Shown here piece by piece: positions 25,785 to 33,846 of a stretch of 64,000 bases of DNA. The translations under genes and the position numbers were made by a program. The notes beneath the pieces are model-generated. The model worked only from the letters and a program-made list of their open reading frames with translations, was not told the origin of the DNA and ran no database searches. This DNA comes from CAWBRT01 sp963819175 (GTDB taxonomy: Bacteria > Acidobacteriota > Terriglobia > Terriglobales > Acidobacteriaceae). Position 1 is the first letter of the stretch. Each line of letters opens with the position of its first letter. The stretch spans positions 1 through 64,000 of the forward strand of contig CAWFVJ010000013.1 in the NCBI GenBank assembly GCA_963819175.1, read 5' to 3'.

Positions 25785-25921
25785 GGGCGGGTGGCCCAGA
25801 GTTGATTCTTTTCAACTCTGGGGATTTTGTCGTTGAAGGAAGCCCGGCGTACTCTGTATCTGTGATACACACAGCCCCAGAGTTGGAACAGCGCTAACTC
25901 TGGGCCACCTGCCCGCCGTAT
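25785..25921. repeat. Facing pair of CAGAGTT-type palindromes forming a 135-base inverted repeat
   Basis: GGGCGGGTGGCCCAGAGTT (about 25785-25804) and AACTCTGGGCCACCTGCCCG (about 25898-25918) are inverted copies with one mismatch. Each half is itself a small hairpin (CCAGAGTTGATTC/CAACTCTGG and CCAGAGTTGGAACAGC/CTAACTCTGG). Confidence 0.85.
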
Positions 25922-25964
25922 CAGGAGGACGATTAACGAAAGCGACGCGAGCATCAGTAGAGGC

Positions 25965-26796
25965 GTGCCTTCTCTGCCGGTGCTGATGCTCATCAGTGCT
26001 GGCTTCCTATTCACATCTGTTTTCGTCATTGTTGCCTGGATACGAGACTGCGAATCATTTTGGTGGCTCTTCGCTCTGTGTCACCATCTCGTTTACGTGG
26101 TTGCGATATCGGGAACGCAGTCGTCAGGGCCAGTACGATTCGGACCTGGTGGCTTTTTTAGATTGGCACGATGGTAGATTTATCTTCGTGCCAGATCGAA
26201 GAATGCGTTCGTTTGGGTATATGCCGGCTGAAGCTCCGTTTCCAGTTGGTGCCTATGTGGAATATCATGTTCAAACGGGTGACTGCTACTTCACTGGAGA
26301 CCACAGTCAATTCTTTTCAAAGCTCTTTGTGGATAGTTGGGCCAACTGGAACAAAGCAAAAGCTATTGGATTTTGCCGCTGGGCTGAGTCTTAAGACGAC
26401 ATGGCTGATCAGACCTCTCAAATGCACAGTATTCCGTTCCGGATTTATTAAGGTGTACGACGGTGAAAAAGGCGAACAGACAGAGACCGATGTCACTGCC
26501 GAGCGCATTCAGGCTTCAACCAAGGCAGGGAAGAGGGGTCTTGTTGACGTTTCTGATCGGAACGTCGAGCTTGTGGCTCGGGAGCTTTGGCTGGGGCTTT
26601 GGTTCATAACGGCGGGTACGTGATTGCAATTGGTGTTCTTGGCTACGCTGCTATTGCTATAGCGACAATCGCGATGCCTACGCCTACAAAGATCGCTAAA
26701 CGGACAGCTCTTATCCAACTGGTCACATTGATTCCCAGCTATGCCGGAGGGTACGCTATGGCGGCGATCCTTGTCCGGCACATGTTCGACAGGTAA
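25965..26796 (+). pseudogene. Unresolved membrane-protein locus in mixed frames
   Basis: One frame begins MPSLPVLMLISAGFLFTSVF with two hydrophobic segments. A second (from 25996) has SDLVAFLDWHDGRFIFVPDR and FPVGAYVEYHVQTGDCYFTG up to TAA 26394. A third carries FIKVYDGEKGEQTETDVTAE and VDVSDRNVELVARELWLGL. The second frame resumes with NGGYVIAIGVLGYAAIAIAT and LIQLVTLIPSYAGGYAMAAI, two more membrane segments, to 26796. I cannot join them convincingly. This may be one or two frameshifted membrane proteins of unknown family, or partly noncoding DNA. Confidence 0.3.
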
Positions 26797-26821
26797 GCAA
26801 AGCGTATCGGCTGAGAACGCC

Positions 26822-27919
26822 TTACATCAACCCCGCCAGTTCGCGTTCGAAGTGGGTCACGTCGGCTGCGCGCAGGAAGCGCGCGGATTCTTCAGGCGGC
26901 GTGGGGTTAATGTAAAACCCTGTACCCCACTCGAAGCCCGCGGTCTTGGTGAGCCGCGGCATGAATTCCAGGTGCCAGTGATAGTGCTCGTTGGAAGGGT
27001 CTTGCAGCGGCGAGCTGTGAATGATGAGGTTGTAGGCGGGCTTGTCGAGCACGACGTCGGCTTTGATTGCCAGCTCTTTTACCGCCCGCGCCAGCGCCTC
27101 AAACACCTGCGAGGACGAATTCTCGAAGCTCGATTCGTGGCGCTTCGGCAGAATCCAGGTCTCAAACGGAAAGCGGGGCGCATAGGGAGCCATAGTGACA
27201 AATTCGCTGTTCTCCGAGACCACGCGAACGGGATTCTCCAGCTCCTGCCGGATCATGTCGCAGTAAACGCAACGCTCTTTGAATATGTAGTACTGCTTGG
27301 CGCCTTCGAGCTCTTCCAGAGCGTGCTTGGGGATGATGGGCAGCGCGATCAACTGCGCGTGCGGATGTTCGAGGGTGGCTCCGGCGGCCTCTCCATAATT
27401 CTTGAACAAGAGAATGTACTTGAATCGGCGGTCGCGCTTGAGGTCGACAATGCGGTCGCGAAAGGCCCACAGCACATCCTCGATGCGCTTGGCGGAAAGC
27501 GTTGCCAGCGTCGCCGCATGCTCGGGCGATTCAATGATGACCTCGTGCGCGCCGACGCCGGTCATTTTGTCGAACATGCCTTCGGCCTGGCGGTTCAGGT
27601 TGCCTTCAATGCCGAGCGCCGGAAACTTGTTCGGCACCACCCGCACCGTCCAACCGGGAGAGTCGCGCGGCGGTTGCGGGCCGCCATTTAGTGGCGGGCG
27701 ATAGGCCAGAATCTCGGGAGGAGTCTTGGATTCGTTGCCATAACAGAACGGGCAGAACCCACCCTTGAGCGTGACCTGCTGGCGGATAAAGTCTGTGGGG
27801 CGTTTAGCACGGTCAGTCGAGACAATTACCCAACGGCCGACGATCGGATCTTTTCGCAGTTCGGGCAAGCGCAACCTCTCTGAAATTCCTTTTGGGCGGA
27901 GAACCGGATTGACTCGCAT
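26822..27919 (-). CDS. galT: Galactose-1-phosphate uridylyltransferase
   Basis: This 365-residue HIT-superfamily enzyme exchanges UDP between glucose and galactose 1-phosphates in the Leloir pathway. The active-site HPHAQL has H185 and nucleophile H187. A zinc set is suggested by CPFC (56-59) and ERCVYCD. Also present are RVVPNKFPAL, GAHEVIIESPEH and HWHLEFMPRL near the C-terminus with its conserved His residues. The start at 27919 (MRVNPVLRPKG) lies six bases after the yraN stop, so the two are probably co-transcribed. Divergent relatives include ADP-glucose phosphorylases, so the exact substrate is less sure than the fold. Confidence 0.9.
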   Translation of the reverse strand: MRVNPVLRPKGISERLRLPELRKDPIVGRWVIVSTDRAKRPTDFIRQQVTLKGGFCPFCYGNESKTPPEILAYRPPLNGGPQPPRDSPGWTVRVVPNKFPALGIEGNLNRQAEGMFDKMTGVGAHEVIIESPEHAATLATLSAKRIEDVLWAFRDRIVDLKRDRRFKYILLFKNYGEAAGATLEHPHAQLIALPIIPKHALEELEGAKQYYIFKERCVYCDMIRQELENPVRVVSENSEFVTMAPYAPRFPFETWILPKRHESSFENSSSQVFEALARAVKELAIKADVVLDKPAYNLIIHSSPLQDPSNEHYHWHLEFMPRLTKTAGFEWGTGFYINPTPPEESARFLRAADVTHFERELAGLM

Positions 27920-27925
27920 CCGCGG

Positions 27926-28396
27926 TCAGCGGTAGCGGGCTGGTTTCATACTACGCCATGAATAAGCGTTCTTGAATACTTGGATTTCGGTCCGCTGGTC
28001 CGCTTCGAAGTAAACGGAAACCACATCGAAACGGATCGGAATTCCCGGACGCAGATGCCGCAGGTACTCGCGAGCCATACGGGCGACCTGGTACCGTTTC
28101 CCCCGGTCGACGGCCGCTTCGGCGGGCTTCACGTCGCGGGAGGTGCGGGTTTTGACCTCGATAAAGCAGAGCACATGCTGGTCCCAGCCAATCAGGTCGA
28201 GCTCACCGCGAAGGCTGACGGCGCGCCAGTTGCGCGCCACGATGGTGTATCCCATCTTGCGCAAATGGAAGTATGCCTGATCCTCGCCGCGCCGCCCGGT
28301 CTTGATGTGCCTGGCCTGAGGCGGCTCGCGACGGAGGGTCTTGGCCGTCCAATCGAGCACATCACACAGCGCGCGCGTGAGCCACACATTCGCCAT
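27926..28396 (-). CDS. yraN: YraN/UPF0102 family endonuclease-like protein
   Basis: This 156-residue protein matches YraN: TGRRGEDQAYFHLRKMGYTI, RNWRAVSLRGELDLIGWDQ, CFIEVKTRTSRDVKPAEAAV, then RFDVVSVYFE. The GELDLI...EVKTR core is a Holliday-junction-resolvase-like nuclease fold with conserved Glu, Asp and Lys. Its physiological role is unsettled, with DNA repair or uptake suggested. ATG 28396 gives a 30-residue N-terminal extension rich in Arg, longer than usual. It precedes galT in a two-gene unit. Confidence 0.88.
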   Translation of the reverse strand: MANVWLTRALCDVLDWTAKTLRREPPQARHIKTGRRGEDQAYFHLRKMGYTIVARNWRAVSLRGELDLIGWDQHVLCFIEVKTRTSRDVKPAEAAVDRGKRYQVARMAREYLRHLRPGIPIRFDVVSVYFEADQRTEIQVFKNAYSWRSMKPARYR

Positions 28397-28576
28397 CGCG
28401 GCAGTTTACGGATTCGGGCCGCCGCAAGCGGTGACGCGGCGCACAGCGCAGCGGCAACGCACGAGGCATAAGGGCAGCCTATCCGCGCGATAAACAAACT
28501 TTGTGAACACATTTTCGATGCTTGCGCGCAGAAATATGCGTTGGACGCAGCGGCTGCGGCCCTCTATCGTGTCGCC

Positions 28577-28819
28577 ATGGTGGAACGGCAGCGGAAATCC
28601 GATGTTGCGGCGCTGCTTCGCACCATGCTGGCTTCAGCCTCGCTGGCGGCGCTGGCGTTCATCGCGATTCTGTTTGTGTTTTCGGCCGTCTCCGTTCTCA
28701 GCGCATTCGAGCTGTACCCGCACGACAGCTCCGCGTTGTATCTCATCGAGTTGGTGCTTGCGCTGCTGGCGGCATCAACCGTCGGGGTGCTGTATGCCCA
28801 CCAGCACTATCAGCGCTAG
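28577..28819 (+). CDS. Small two-helix membrane protein
   Basis: From ATG 28577 (MVERQRKSDVAALLRTMLAS) this is an 80-residue protein with two hydrophobic helices, AALAFIAILFVFSAVSVLSA and ALYLIELVLALLAASTVGVL, and a short His-rich end (YAHQHYQR). The frame also opens upstream at 28541. It is divergent from yraN and followed by a large dispersed repeat. I recognise no family. A small inner-membrane protein is the most that can be said. Confidence 0.5.
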   Translation: MVERQRKSDVAALLRTMLASASLAALAFIAILFVFSAVSVLSAFELYPHDSSALYLIELVLALLAASTVGVLYAHQHYQR

Positions 28820-28849
28820 ACCGGTTCCCGAGATGCTGTATCCGGAAAT

Positions 28850-29030
28850 CAACGTCATTTCGAGCGAGCGCCGTGTTTTGGCGCGAGTCGAGAAATCTTG
28901 TGGTTTGCCCGAAAAAACACAAGATCCCTCCACTCCGCGCCCGAATAGCTTCTTGCTTATCGAGTGCAATCGGGTACGCAGCTTGGCTGCTCCGGCCTGC
29001 GGGCGCCAAGCGCTCCGGTCGGGATGACGC
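28850..29030 (+). repeat. About 180-base dispersed repeat, copy 2
   Basis: CGTCATTTCGAGCGAGCGCC, AACACAAGATCCCTCCACTC, CGGGTACGCAGCTTGGCTGC and CTCCGGTCGGGATGACGC match copy 1 (19004-19210), with a shorter middle and scattered changes. Confidence 0.88.
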
Positions 29031-29111
29031 CTTTCGGGAACACCGGATATACCAACTGAGGAACCGCTCTAGCGGTGCGGCAACATCTGTAACATTGACG
29101 AGGAAGCAGCG

Positions 29112-29303
29112 ATGGATTCCAGATTGGCGCTCGACGTATTTGCCGGCATCCTGGTGATCGCCGGGCCTGTCCTGTTCATCGTTTTCTGCACGACCTTCAA
29201 AGAAGACCCGAGCGACCATCCGATTTACAGGCACTCTGACAGAAGCGCTCACGAAGCTGCGTTCCGGAGCGAAATGCAGAGAAATACGCGACTGGATAGC
29301 TAA
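29112..29303 (+). CDS. Small single-helix membrane protein
   Basis: This 63-residue protein starts MDSRLALDVFAGILVIAGPV, with one transmembrane segment (DVFAGILVIAGPVLFIVFCT) and a polar tail (KEDPSDHPIYRHSDRSAHEA). GAGGAAG lies seven bases before ATG 29112, a good ribosome binding site that supports translation. No family is recognised. The 236 bases after it hold nothing I recognise. Confidence 0.5.
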   Translation: MDSRLALDVFAGILVIAGPVLFIVFCTTFKEDPSDHPIYRHSDRSAHEAAFRSEMQRNTRLDS

Positions 29304-29539
29304 GCTGCGATTCATGTTCATCTGCCACGGCGCTCCCCGCGCGGGCGAAGAGTGCGGGACAAAACAGCTGTTTCCTTCGGCCCTGATGCTCCTCGCACGA
29401 TTTCCGCACAAAACGCTGTGCCTCACTGTTCTCCCAGATATGGAATCCAGGTAGACCTCTGTGCCATTTAGGTCCTCACATGAAATTAAGCGCGTAATGC
29501 CGACAATGCCGACTGGATACAGGAATATTTGGTAGTGGC

Positions 29540-30290
29540 TCAGTTTGAATTTAGTTCTTGTTTATTCTTTGCTCTCGGGTAACTGCTCCTGAGAGATTCT
29601 GGCAATATTTGCGGATTCTGCAACTTTTGCTCAATTAGCATTGGCTTTTGTGGTGCTAGTTCTGGCACTTGACGCGCTATTGTGAAATTACGCGCTTTGC
29701 AAAAAATCTCGTTGACGGACATTCCTTCGCGGGACAAGAACTTAGCTGTGGTCGAAGCTGTAACTAACGCTGCACAATCACCGGTAATGGCGATTACTTG
29801 CTCTCCTGCTTTGACAACGCCCGCATCGCACGCCCGAAGAACTGCCTGTAAGCACAGTCCGAATCCTCCGCCAAAGATTGTGAGCACATCTTTAACGAGC
29901 TTGACTTGCTGATTGTGCCCATCCATTCCATCAATGGTATCAAACGGTAGCGTGTCAGGCAACAACGATTGGAAACTCCAACCCGACGAAGAATTTTTTT
30001 AATCGTTCCGAAATTTTCGGATAATGGCGTGTGTCATCCTTACCCTTAACAGAGAAGGAAAGTGGAAAAGTAACGATGACGATTTTCGGATCGTACATTC
30101 CAAGATTGTTATATGCGAGTAACGGGCCCTCGCCTTCAGCAGTGAGTACAACAATTTTTAACGCTCGAAGCTCTTCTCGGCTCTTGAGTTTTTGCTTGAC
30201 GACACGTATGACCTCAGGAAGATTAGTGCGACCTTCTGTGTCGAAATAAACGATCTGATGAGCCTTACGGTTTTGCATTACTCCAGCCAA
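29540..30290 (-). pseudogene. Pyruvate-kinase alpha/beta-domain-like protein, in two overlapping frames
   Basis: The upstream frame (29955-30290) gives QIVYFDTEGRTNLPEVIRVV, ALKIVVLTAEGEGPLLAYNN and KIVIVTFPLSFSVKGKD, and stops. The downstream frame (29540-29965) gives LPDTLPFDTIDGMDG, VLTIFGGGFGLCLQAVLRAC, AGVVKAGEQVIAITGDCAAL and GMSVNEIFCKARNFTI. Together they resemble stand-alone pyruvate kinase C-terminal (alpha/beta) domain proteins of unknown role. The frames overlap by 11 bases at TTGTTGCCTGA; a one-base indel or translational coupling from the TTG would both fit. It belongs to the lower-GC island. Confidence 0.5.
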
Positions 30291-30350
30291 GGAAGTGGTT
30301 TCCCTCTAATGACTTTGTGAGTCCACTCGAATGCTTCTAAAAATCCGAAC

Positions 30351-30731
30351 TCACGGAGCGGCGTACCACGCAATCGAGGATCGCTCTTCCTCTAGTACAG
30401 TCTCCAAGTTGCCCACATGAACGTGGCAAGGTTCTTCAAATGGCACAAGGGCACCGTGATTATCTACGAGAAAAACGAGCGGGTTTTCCTCGTCTCTCAG
30501 ATGATACCTCACGTTTCGGAGGTGTTTGCGACCCTCTTTGCGATGAATTTCAAGAACTTGAAGAAGATGGCCGGAGGTAAATTCGATGATTGTGCGTTCC
30601 CAGACTATGCGTTCCCAGTTATCGAAGCCAGGTCCCGGCTCTACCGTGATCCTGCCATGAAAGATTGTCGAATAGTTGCAGGAATCGATCGCCCGTTGCA
30701 CAAGGTCGAAATACCGTGTGGCGTCAAACAA
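30351..30731 (-). CDS. TumE-like (DUF6516) putative toxin
   Basis: This 126-residue protein has FDLVQRAIDSCNYSTIFHGR, WERTIIEFTSGHLLQVLEIH and NVRYHLRDEENPLVFLVDNH, then EEPCHVHVGN. The Y-H-x-x-D ... F-x-x-DN ... H-x-HVG pattern is that of DUF6516/TumE proteins, described as toxins of toxin-antitoxin pairs. The only usable start seems to be TTG 30731, with GGAG 12 bases upstream. TumE is normally paired with an HTH antitoxin (TumA). Here the gene before it encodes a non-HTH acidic helical protein, so either the partner is unusual or the toxin is orphaned. Confidence 0.6.
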   Translation of the reverse strand: MFDATRYFDLVQRAIDSCNYSTIFHGRITVEPGPGFDNWERIVWERTIIEFTSGHLLQVLEIHRKEGRKHLRNVRYHLRDEENPLVFLVDNHGALVPFEEPCHVHVGNLETVLEEERSSIAWYAAP

Positions 30732-31084
30732 ACCAGTTCTCCAAAACGAAAGCCCGAGCGGCGCTCGGGCTTGTCTGAACCGTGTGTCTGATGTCGTTCC
30801 GGCGGCGGTTCGCTGTCATGCCATAACCCAACGTTATTTTGAACCTCGGACAGCAAGAGATCGGACTCGAATTCCGTACACAAAAACGCCCATTCCTCCA
30901 ACTCAAAGTTGAAGAAATCAATTGAGCTATCGCGTTTAACATACGCTTGTAGAAATTCGTACCATCCGCTCCACTGTTCTTTGTACTTTTCTTGGAGTTC
31001 AAAAACCCTTTTAACGAAGTACTCACGCTGAACGAACTGCACGGACAAACCGTTCCCCTTTTCGGTATTGATAATGTTAGTCAT
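30641..31084 (-). CDS. Unknown acidic helical protein upstream of the TumE-like gene
   Basis: ATG 31084 follows an excellent GAGGAGAAGGAG ribosome site. The protein (147 residues as open) begins MTNIINTEKGNGLSVQFVQR, continues EYFVKRVFELQEKYKEQWSG and FFNFELEEWAFLCTEFESDL, and looks helical and acidic up to about residue 95. The last roughly 45 residues read through the terminator-like hairpin and overlap the next gene by 91 bases, so the natural end may be earlier and hidden by an indel. By position it is the candidate antitoxin or co-factor of the TumE-like protein. I know no family for it. Confidence 0.5.
   Translation of the reverse strand: MTNIINTEKGNGLSVQFVQREYFVKRVFELQEKYKEQWSGWYEFLQAYVKRDSSIDFFNFELEEWAFLCTEFESDLLLSEVQNNVGLWHDSEPPPERHQTHGSDKPERRSGFRFGELVCLTPHGISTLCNGRSIPATIRQSFMAGSR
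30750..30772 (-). terminator. Terminator-like hairpin inside a reading frame
   Basis: On the minus strand AAGCCCGAG, loop CGCCG, CTCGGGCTT is followed by TCGTTTTGG. It has a nine-base GC-rich stem with a T-rich trail. It lies directly upstream of the TumE-like start and is read through by the preceding frame as KPERRSGF. Confidence 0.55.
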
Positions 31085-31100
31085 CTCCTTCTCCTCGCAG

Positions 31101-31310
31101 TCAGCGGGCGGCTTTATGCCTGCTCCATCTTGCGGCGCTGGCTTTCTTGGCAATCTCTAACCTGCGCTCACGGCTTATTGAACTAGCACGCGAAAGTCCA
31201 CCCTTCAATCCGCCTCGTCTTGAGGCTTCTCTTTTTGCTGTATCGGCAGGAGGTGTCTCTTCCTTTAAGGCTTCCTGTACCACCCGGAACGCCCTCACAT
31301 TGAGATCCAT
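31101..31310 (-). CDS. Small basic H1-like protein
   Basis: This 69-residue protein begins MDLNVRAFRVVQEALKEETP and ends SRRGGLKGGLSRASSISRER, then RLEIAKKASAARWSRHKAAR. The KGGL...SRA...RRxEIAKKAxxARW pattern recurs in small basic proteins on plasmids and islands, thought to bind nucleic acid. GAGGG precedes ATG 31310. The stop is 16 bases before the next gene, so this heads a three-gene unit with the acidic protein and the TumE-like protein. The function is not established. Confidence 0.6.
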   Translation of the reverse strand: MDLNVRAFRVVQEALKEETPPADTAKREASRRGGLKGGLSRASSISRERRLEIAKKASAARWSRHKAAR

Positions 31311-31405
31311 TGAGCCCTCTTATACACGTACAGACGCCAATCCGCCAAAGATAGTTTCTCTGAGAACGAACAATATTACACAACTCGCCAAGCTAGTGGG
31401 GAGAA

Positions 31406-31430
31406 TTCGTTGTCCCTTCGGGACAACGAA
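31406..31430. terminator. Perfect hairpin between the island operon and the IS1-type element
   Basis: TTCGTTGTCCC, loop TTC, GGGACAACGAA is an 11-base perfect stem. There is no long T-run on either side, so it may be a terminator or a repeat-type hairpin. Confidence 0.5.
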
Positions 31431-31492
31431 AGCACTTCCCAAAACGTAGCACTGACTTTTTTCACTGTCAACAAGAAAAATGAACAAAATGC

Positions 31493-31521
31493 TTGACAGA
31501 CATGAATTACTCAAGCATAAT
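31493..31521 (+). promoter_or_regulatory. Sigma-70 promoter of the IS1-type transposase
   Basis: TTGACA (31493-31498), a 17-base spacer and CATAAT (31516-31521) make a near-consensus promoter. The expected start site falls at or next to ATG 31529, so the message could be leaderless. Confidence 0.65.
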
Positions 31522-31528
31522 GCTCAAT

Positions 31529-32353
31529 ATGAACACGTTGAGCAAAGACGAGCGCATCCGGGTGGTTGCAGCCCTAGTAGAGGGAAACAGCATTCGTTCG
31601 ACCTCTCGCATGACCGGAGTTGCTCGTAACACCGTTAAGAAGCTTCTGGTTGACCTGGGCGCGGCGTGCATGAAGTTTCACGACGAACACGTCCGCAATG
31701 TTCGCGTCAAACGTCTTCAGTGTGACGAGATTTGGGCATATGTCGGAGCGAAGGCGCGGAACGTTAGTCCGAAAAAAAAGAGATTGGATGGGGTGATGTT
31801 TGGACTTGGGTCGGCATTGATGCGGACACCAAACTTATGTGTTAGTTATCTCGTTGGCGGGCGCGGAGCGGATTGGGCAATGGATTTCATGCAGGATTGC
31901 GCAGATCGGATCAAGGGCCGCGTGCAGGTCACGACAGACGGTCACCGTGCATACCTCGAAGCAGTTGAGAGCGCCTTTGGAATGGATGTTGACTACGCAC
32001 AGCTTCAGAAAATATACGGTGCTTCCCTTGAAACTGAGACTCGGTACTCTCCCGCAAAATGCCTCGGCTGTGACATGAAGGTCGTGACCGGGAACCCTGA
32101 TCCCAAGTACGTTTCCACGAGTTACGTTGAGCGGCAGAACCTCACCATGAGGATGCACATTCGCCGATTTACTCGTCTCACAAATGCGTTCTCGAAGAAA
32201 ATTGAGAATCATGCTTACGCCGTTGCCCTTCATTTCATGTACTGCAACTATGTGCGGATTCATTCGACGCTGCGCGTGACCCCGGCGATGGAAGCGGGTC
32301 TTACCGATCATGCTTGGGATTTGGCCGAGCTTTTGGGCATACTTTCAAACTGA
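31529..32353 (+). CDS. IS1 family transposase
   Basis: This is a 274-residue transposase from ATG 31529 (MNTLSKDERIRVVAALVEGN); ATG 31502 would add nine residues. It has an HTH (SIRSTSRMTGVARNTVKKLL), QCDEIWAYVGAKARNV, TTDGHRAYLEAVESAFGMDV, YVERQNLTMRMHIRRFTRLT and NAFSKKIENHAYAVALHFMY. The candidate catalytic residues are the Asp of CDEIW, the Asp of TTDGH and the Glu of YVERQN. Between them about 20 residues (RLDGVMFGLGSALMRTPNL) are out of frame: the +1 frame there gives GDVWTWVGIDADTKL, the usual family text. Two compensating indels therefore restored the frame, and activity is doubtful. Confidence 0.85.
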   Translation: MNTLSKDERIRVVAALVEGNSIRSTSRMTGVARNTVKKLLVDLGAACMKFHDEHVRNVRVKRLQCDEIWAYVGAKARNVSPKKKRLDGVMFGLGSALMRTPNLCVSYLVGGRGADWAMDFMQDCADRIKGRVQVTTDGHRAYLEAVESAFGMDVDYAQLQKIYGASLETETRYSPAKCLGCDMKVVTGNPDPKYVSTSYVERQNLTMRMHIRRFTRLTNAFSKKIENHAYAVALHFMYCNYVRIHSTLRVTPAMEAGLTDHAWDLAELLGILSN

Positions 32354-32440
32354 CCCACTACCGAATGTTTTTCTGGCTTGTTTGTAGAGGCGGATAGGTC
32401 TAAAGTTTCAAACCTGAGTTCCTCGAATTCAAGCGTGCCC

Positions 32441-33706
32441 ATGATGCTGGCGATCTATTTTCAGCATTTGTTTCCGCCGGTTGCAGTTGCCACCAAGCTT
32501 GCGATTTCGCTTGGCATCGGCACCCTTGTCGGACTCGAACGCGAGTGGGCGCACAAGGATGTGGGGGTCCGCACTTTCGCCATAACCTCGATGGCCGGAA
32601 TGCTCGCGGCTCTGTTGGGCCGTGAATTTGCCGTTGCGGTTGTCATCGGCGTTTTCCTGATGATCATTTTTGTCAACCTGCGTGTGATGTTGGTCAACCG
32701 TTCGCTTGAAATCACCACTTCGGCGGCATTGATTGCGGTCGCTCTACTCGGAATTCTGGTGGGCGAGGGGCACACGTTTACACCCATATCCTCAGCCATC
32801 ATCATCACCATGCTGCTGGCATGGAAGACTGAATTGACGCGCTTTGCCGGCGGCCTCACTCCCCAGGAAATCCGCAGTGCAGTTCTGCTTGGACTGTTGA
32901 GCCTGGTGATCTATCCTCTGCTGCCAAACCACTTCATCGACAAATGGCACCTGTTGAATCCCCGTGAAGCATGGATCGCCGTCGTTGTACTGGCGGGCAT
33001 TGGCTTCGTGAATTACGTTTTCCTGCGCATCTACAGCAGCCAGGGACTCTACTATGCCGCCGCGCTCGGGGGACTGGTTAACAGCACCGCAACCGTCGCC
33101 GAACTTTCGCGCTGGATTCGTCCGGCGGAAAACGAACCCGTCTCACGGGCCGTGGGGCTGATCCTGGTTACGCGCATCTCAATGTATCTCAGGAACCTTG
33201 CGATCCTGTTGATCTTCGCCCGCGCAGCCGTCGGCACTGCGGTATGGCCTCTTCTCTGCATGGCTTTTGCCGCCGCCTTGATCACTTGGATCGGGAGAAA
33301 AAACAGCAAAGCGCCGGTGCATGAATTGGAACTTTCTTCCCCAATATCCTTGCGCCGGGTTCTGACCATGGGTGCGATCTTCGTGGTCATTCAGGTGGCC
33401 AGTTCGCTGGCTGAGCGTTACCTTGGCCACCTCGGATTTCTGGTCGTGAGTTTTATCGGCGGCTTTGTCAGCAGCGCAAGCACGACGGCAAGTGCGGCCT
33501 TGCTGGCGTCGGACGGGACCATCGCACCACATCTGGCGGGGGCGGCGGCGGTGCTGGCGACGGTTTCAAGCTCTCTGGTTACCCTTCCGCTCATCTATCA
33601 GCAGACGCGGCACAAAGCCCTGAGCCGCGCCGTGGCATTCATCACGGTTGCCGTCGCACTGCTCGGACTTGGTGTTTTGGTCTTTCAGCAGAAACTCCTG
33701 CACTAA
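32441..33706 (+). CDS. MgtC/SapB-DUF4010 membrane protein
   Basis: This protein of about 421 residues begins MMLAIYFQHLFPPVAVATKL. Its N-terminal third is an MgtC/SapB domain (ISLGIGTLVGLEREWAHKDV, GVRTFAITSMAGMLAALLG). The rest is DUF4010 with many transmembrane helices (LGGLVNSTATVAELSRW, GFVSSASTTASAALLASDGT). MgtC proteins act in Mg2+ limitation and ATP synthase control, and this fused form is a predicted transporter of unknown substrate. ATG 32441 matches the family start; the open frame begins earlier at a TTG, 32378. It is intact, in contrast to its neighbours. Confidence 0.9.
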   Translation: MMLAIYFQHLFPPVAVATKLAISLGIGTLVGLEREWAHKDVGVRTFAITSMAGMLAALLGREFAVAVVIGVFLMIIFVNLRVMLVNRSLEITTSAALIAVALLGILVGEGHTFTPISSAIIITMLLAWKTELTRFAGGLTPQEIRSAVLLGLLSLVIYPLLPNHFIDKWHLLNPREAWIAVVVLAGIGFVNYVFLRIYSSQGLYYAAALGGLVNSTATVAELSRWIRPAENEPVSRAVGLILVTRISMYLRNLAILLIFARAAVGTAVWPLLCMAFAAALITWIGRKNSKAPVHELELSSPISLRRVLTMGAIFVVIQVASSLAERYLGHLGFLVVSFIGGFVSSASTTASAALLASDGTIAPHLAGAAAVLATVSSSLVTLPLIYQQTRHKALSRAVAFITVAVALLGLGVLVFQQKLLH

Positions 33707-33711
33707 CGTGG

Positions 33712-33772
33712 GGTAGTTTCCAGCCGGGTGCCCTACCCTTTCGCCTGCCTTTGGCGAAGGGTGGGGTAGTTC
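33712..33772. repeat. ACCCTTTCGCC-type palindromic repeat
   Basis: GGGTGCCCTACCCTTTCGCC pairs with GGCGAAGGGTGGGGTAGTTC. A half unit, AACGTGGGGTAGTTTCC, precedes it. Confidence 0.8.
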
Positions 33773-33846
33773 CCTTGCGCATTATCGGACATAGCTTCCC
33801 CAAAACATCCGTGCAAAACATGCACAAAATCGACCAAAATAACGTC

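Larger units (their letters stand above)
31445..32362 (+). mobile_element. IS1-type insertion element
   Basis: The right end, read inward, is GGTAGTGGGTCAGTTTGAAA (32343-32362). The left candidate CGTAGCACTGACTTTTTTCA (31445-31464) resembles it only in part. The transposase gene fills the interval. The left boundary is tentative. Confidence 0.5.
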
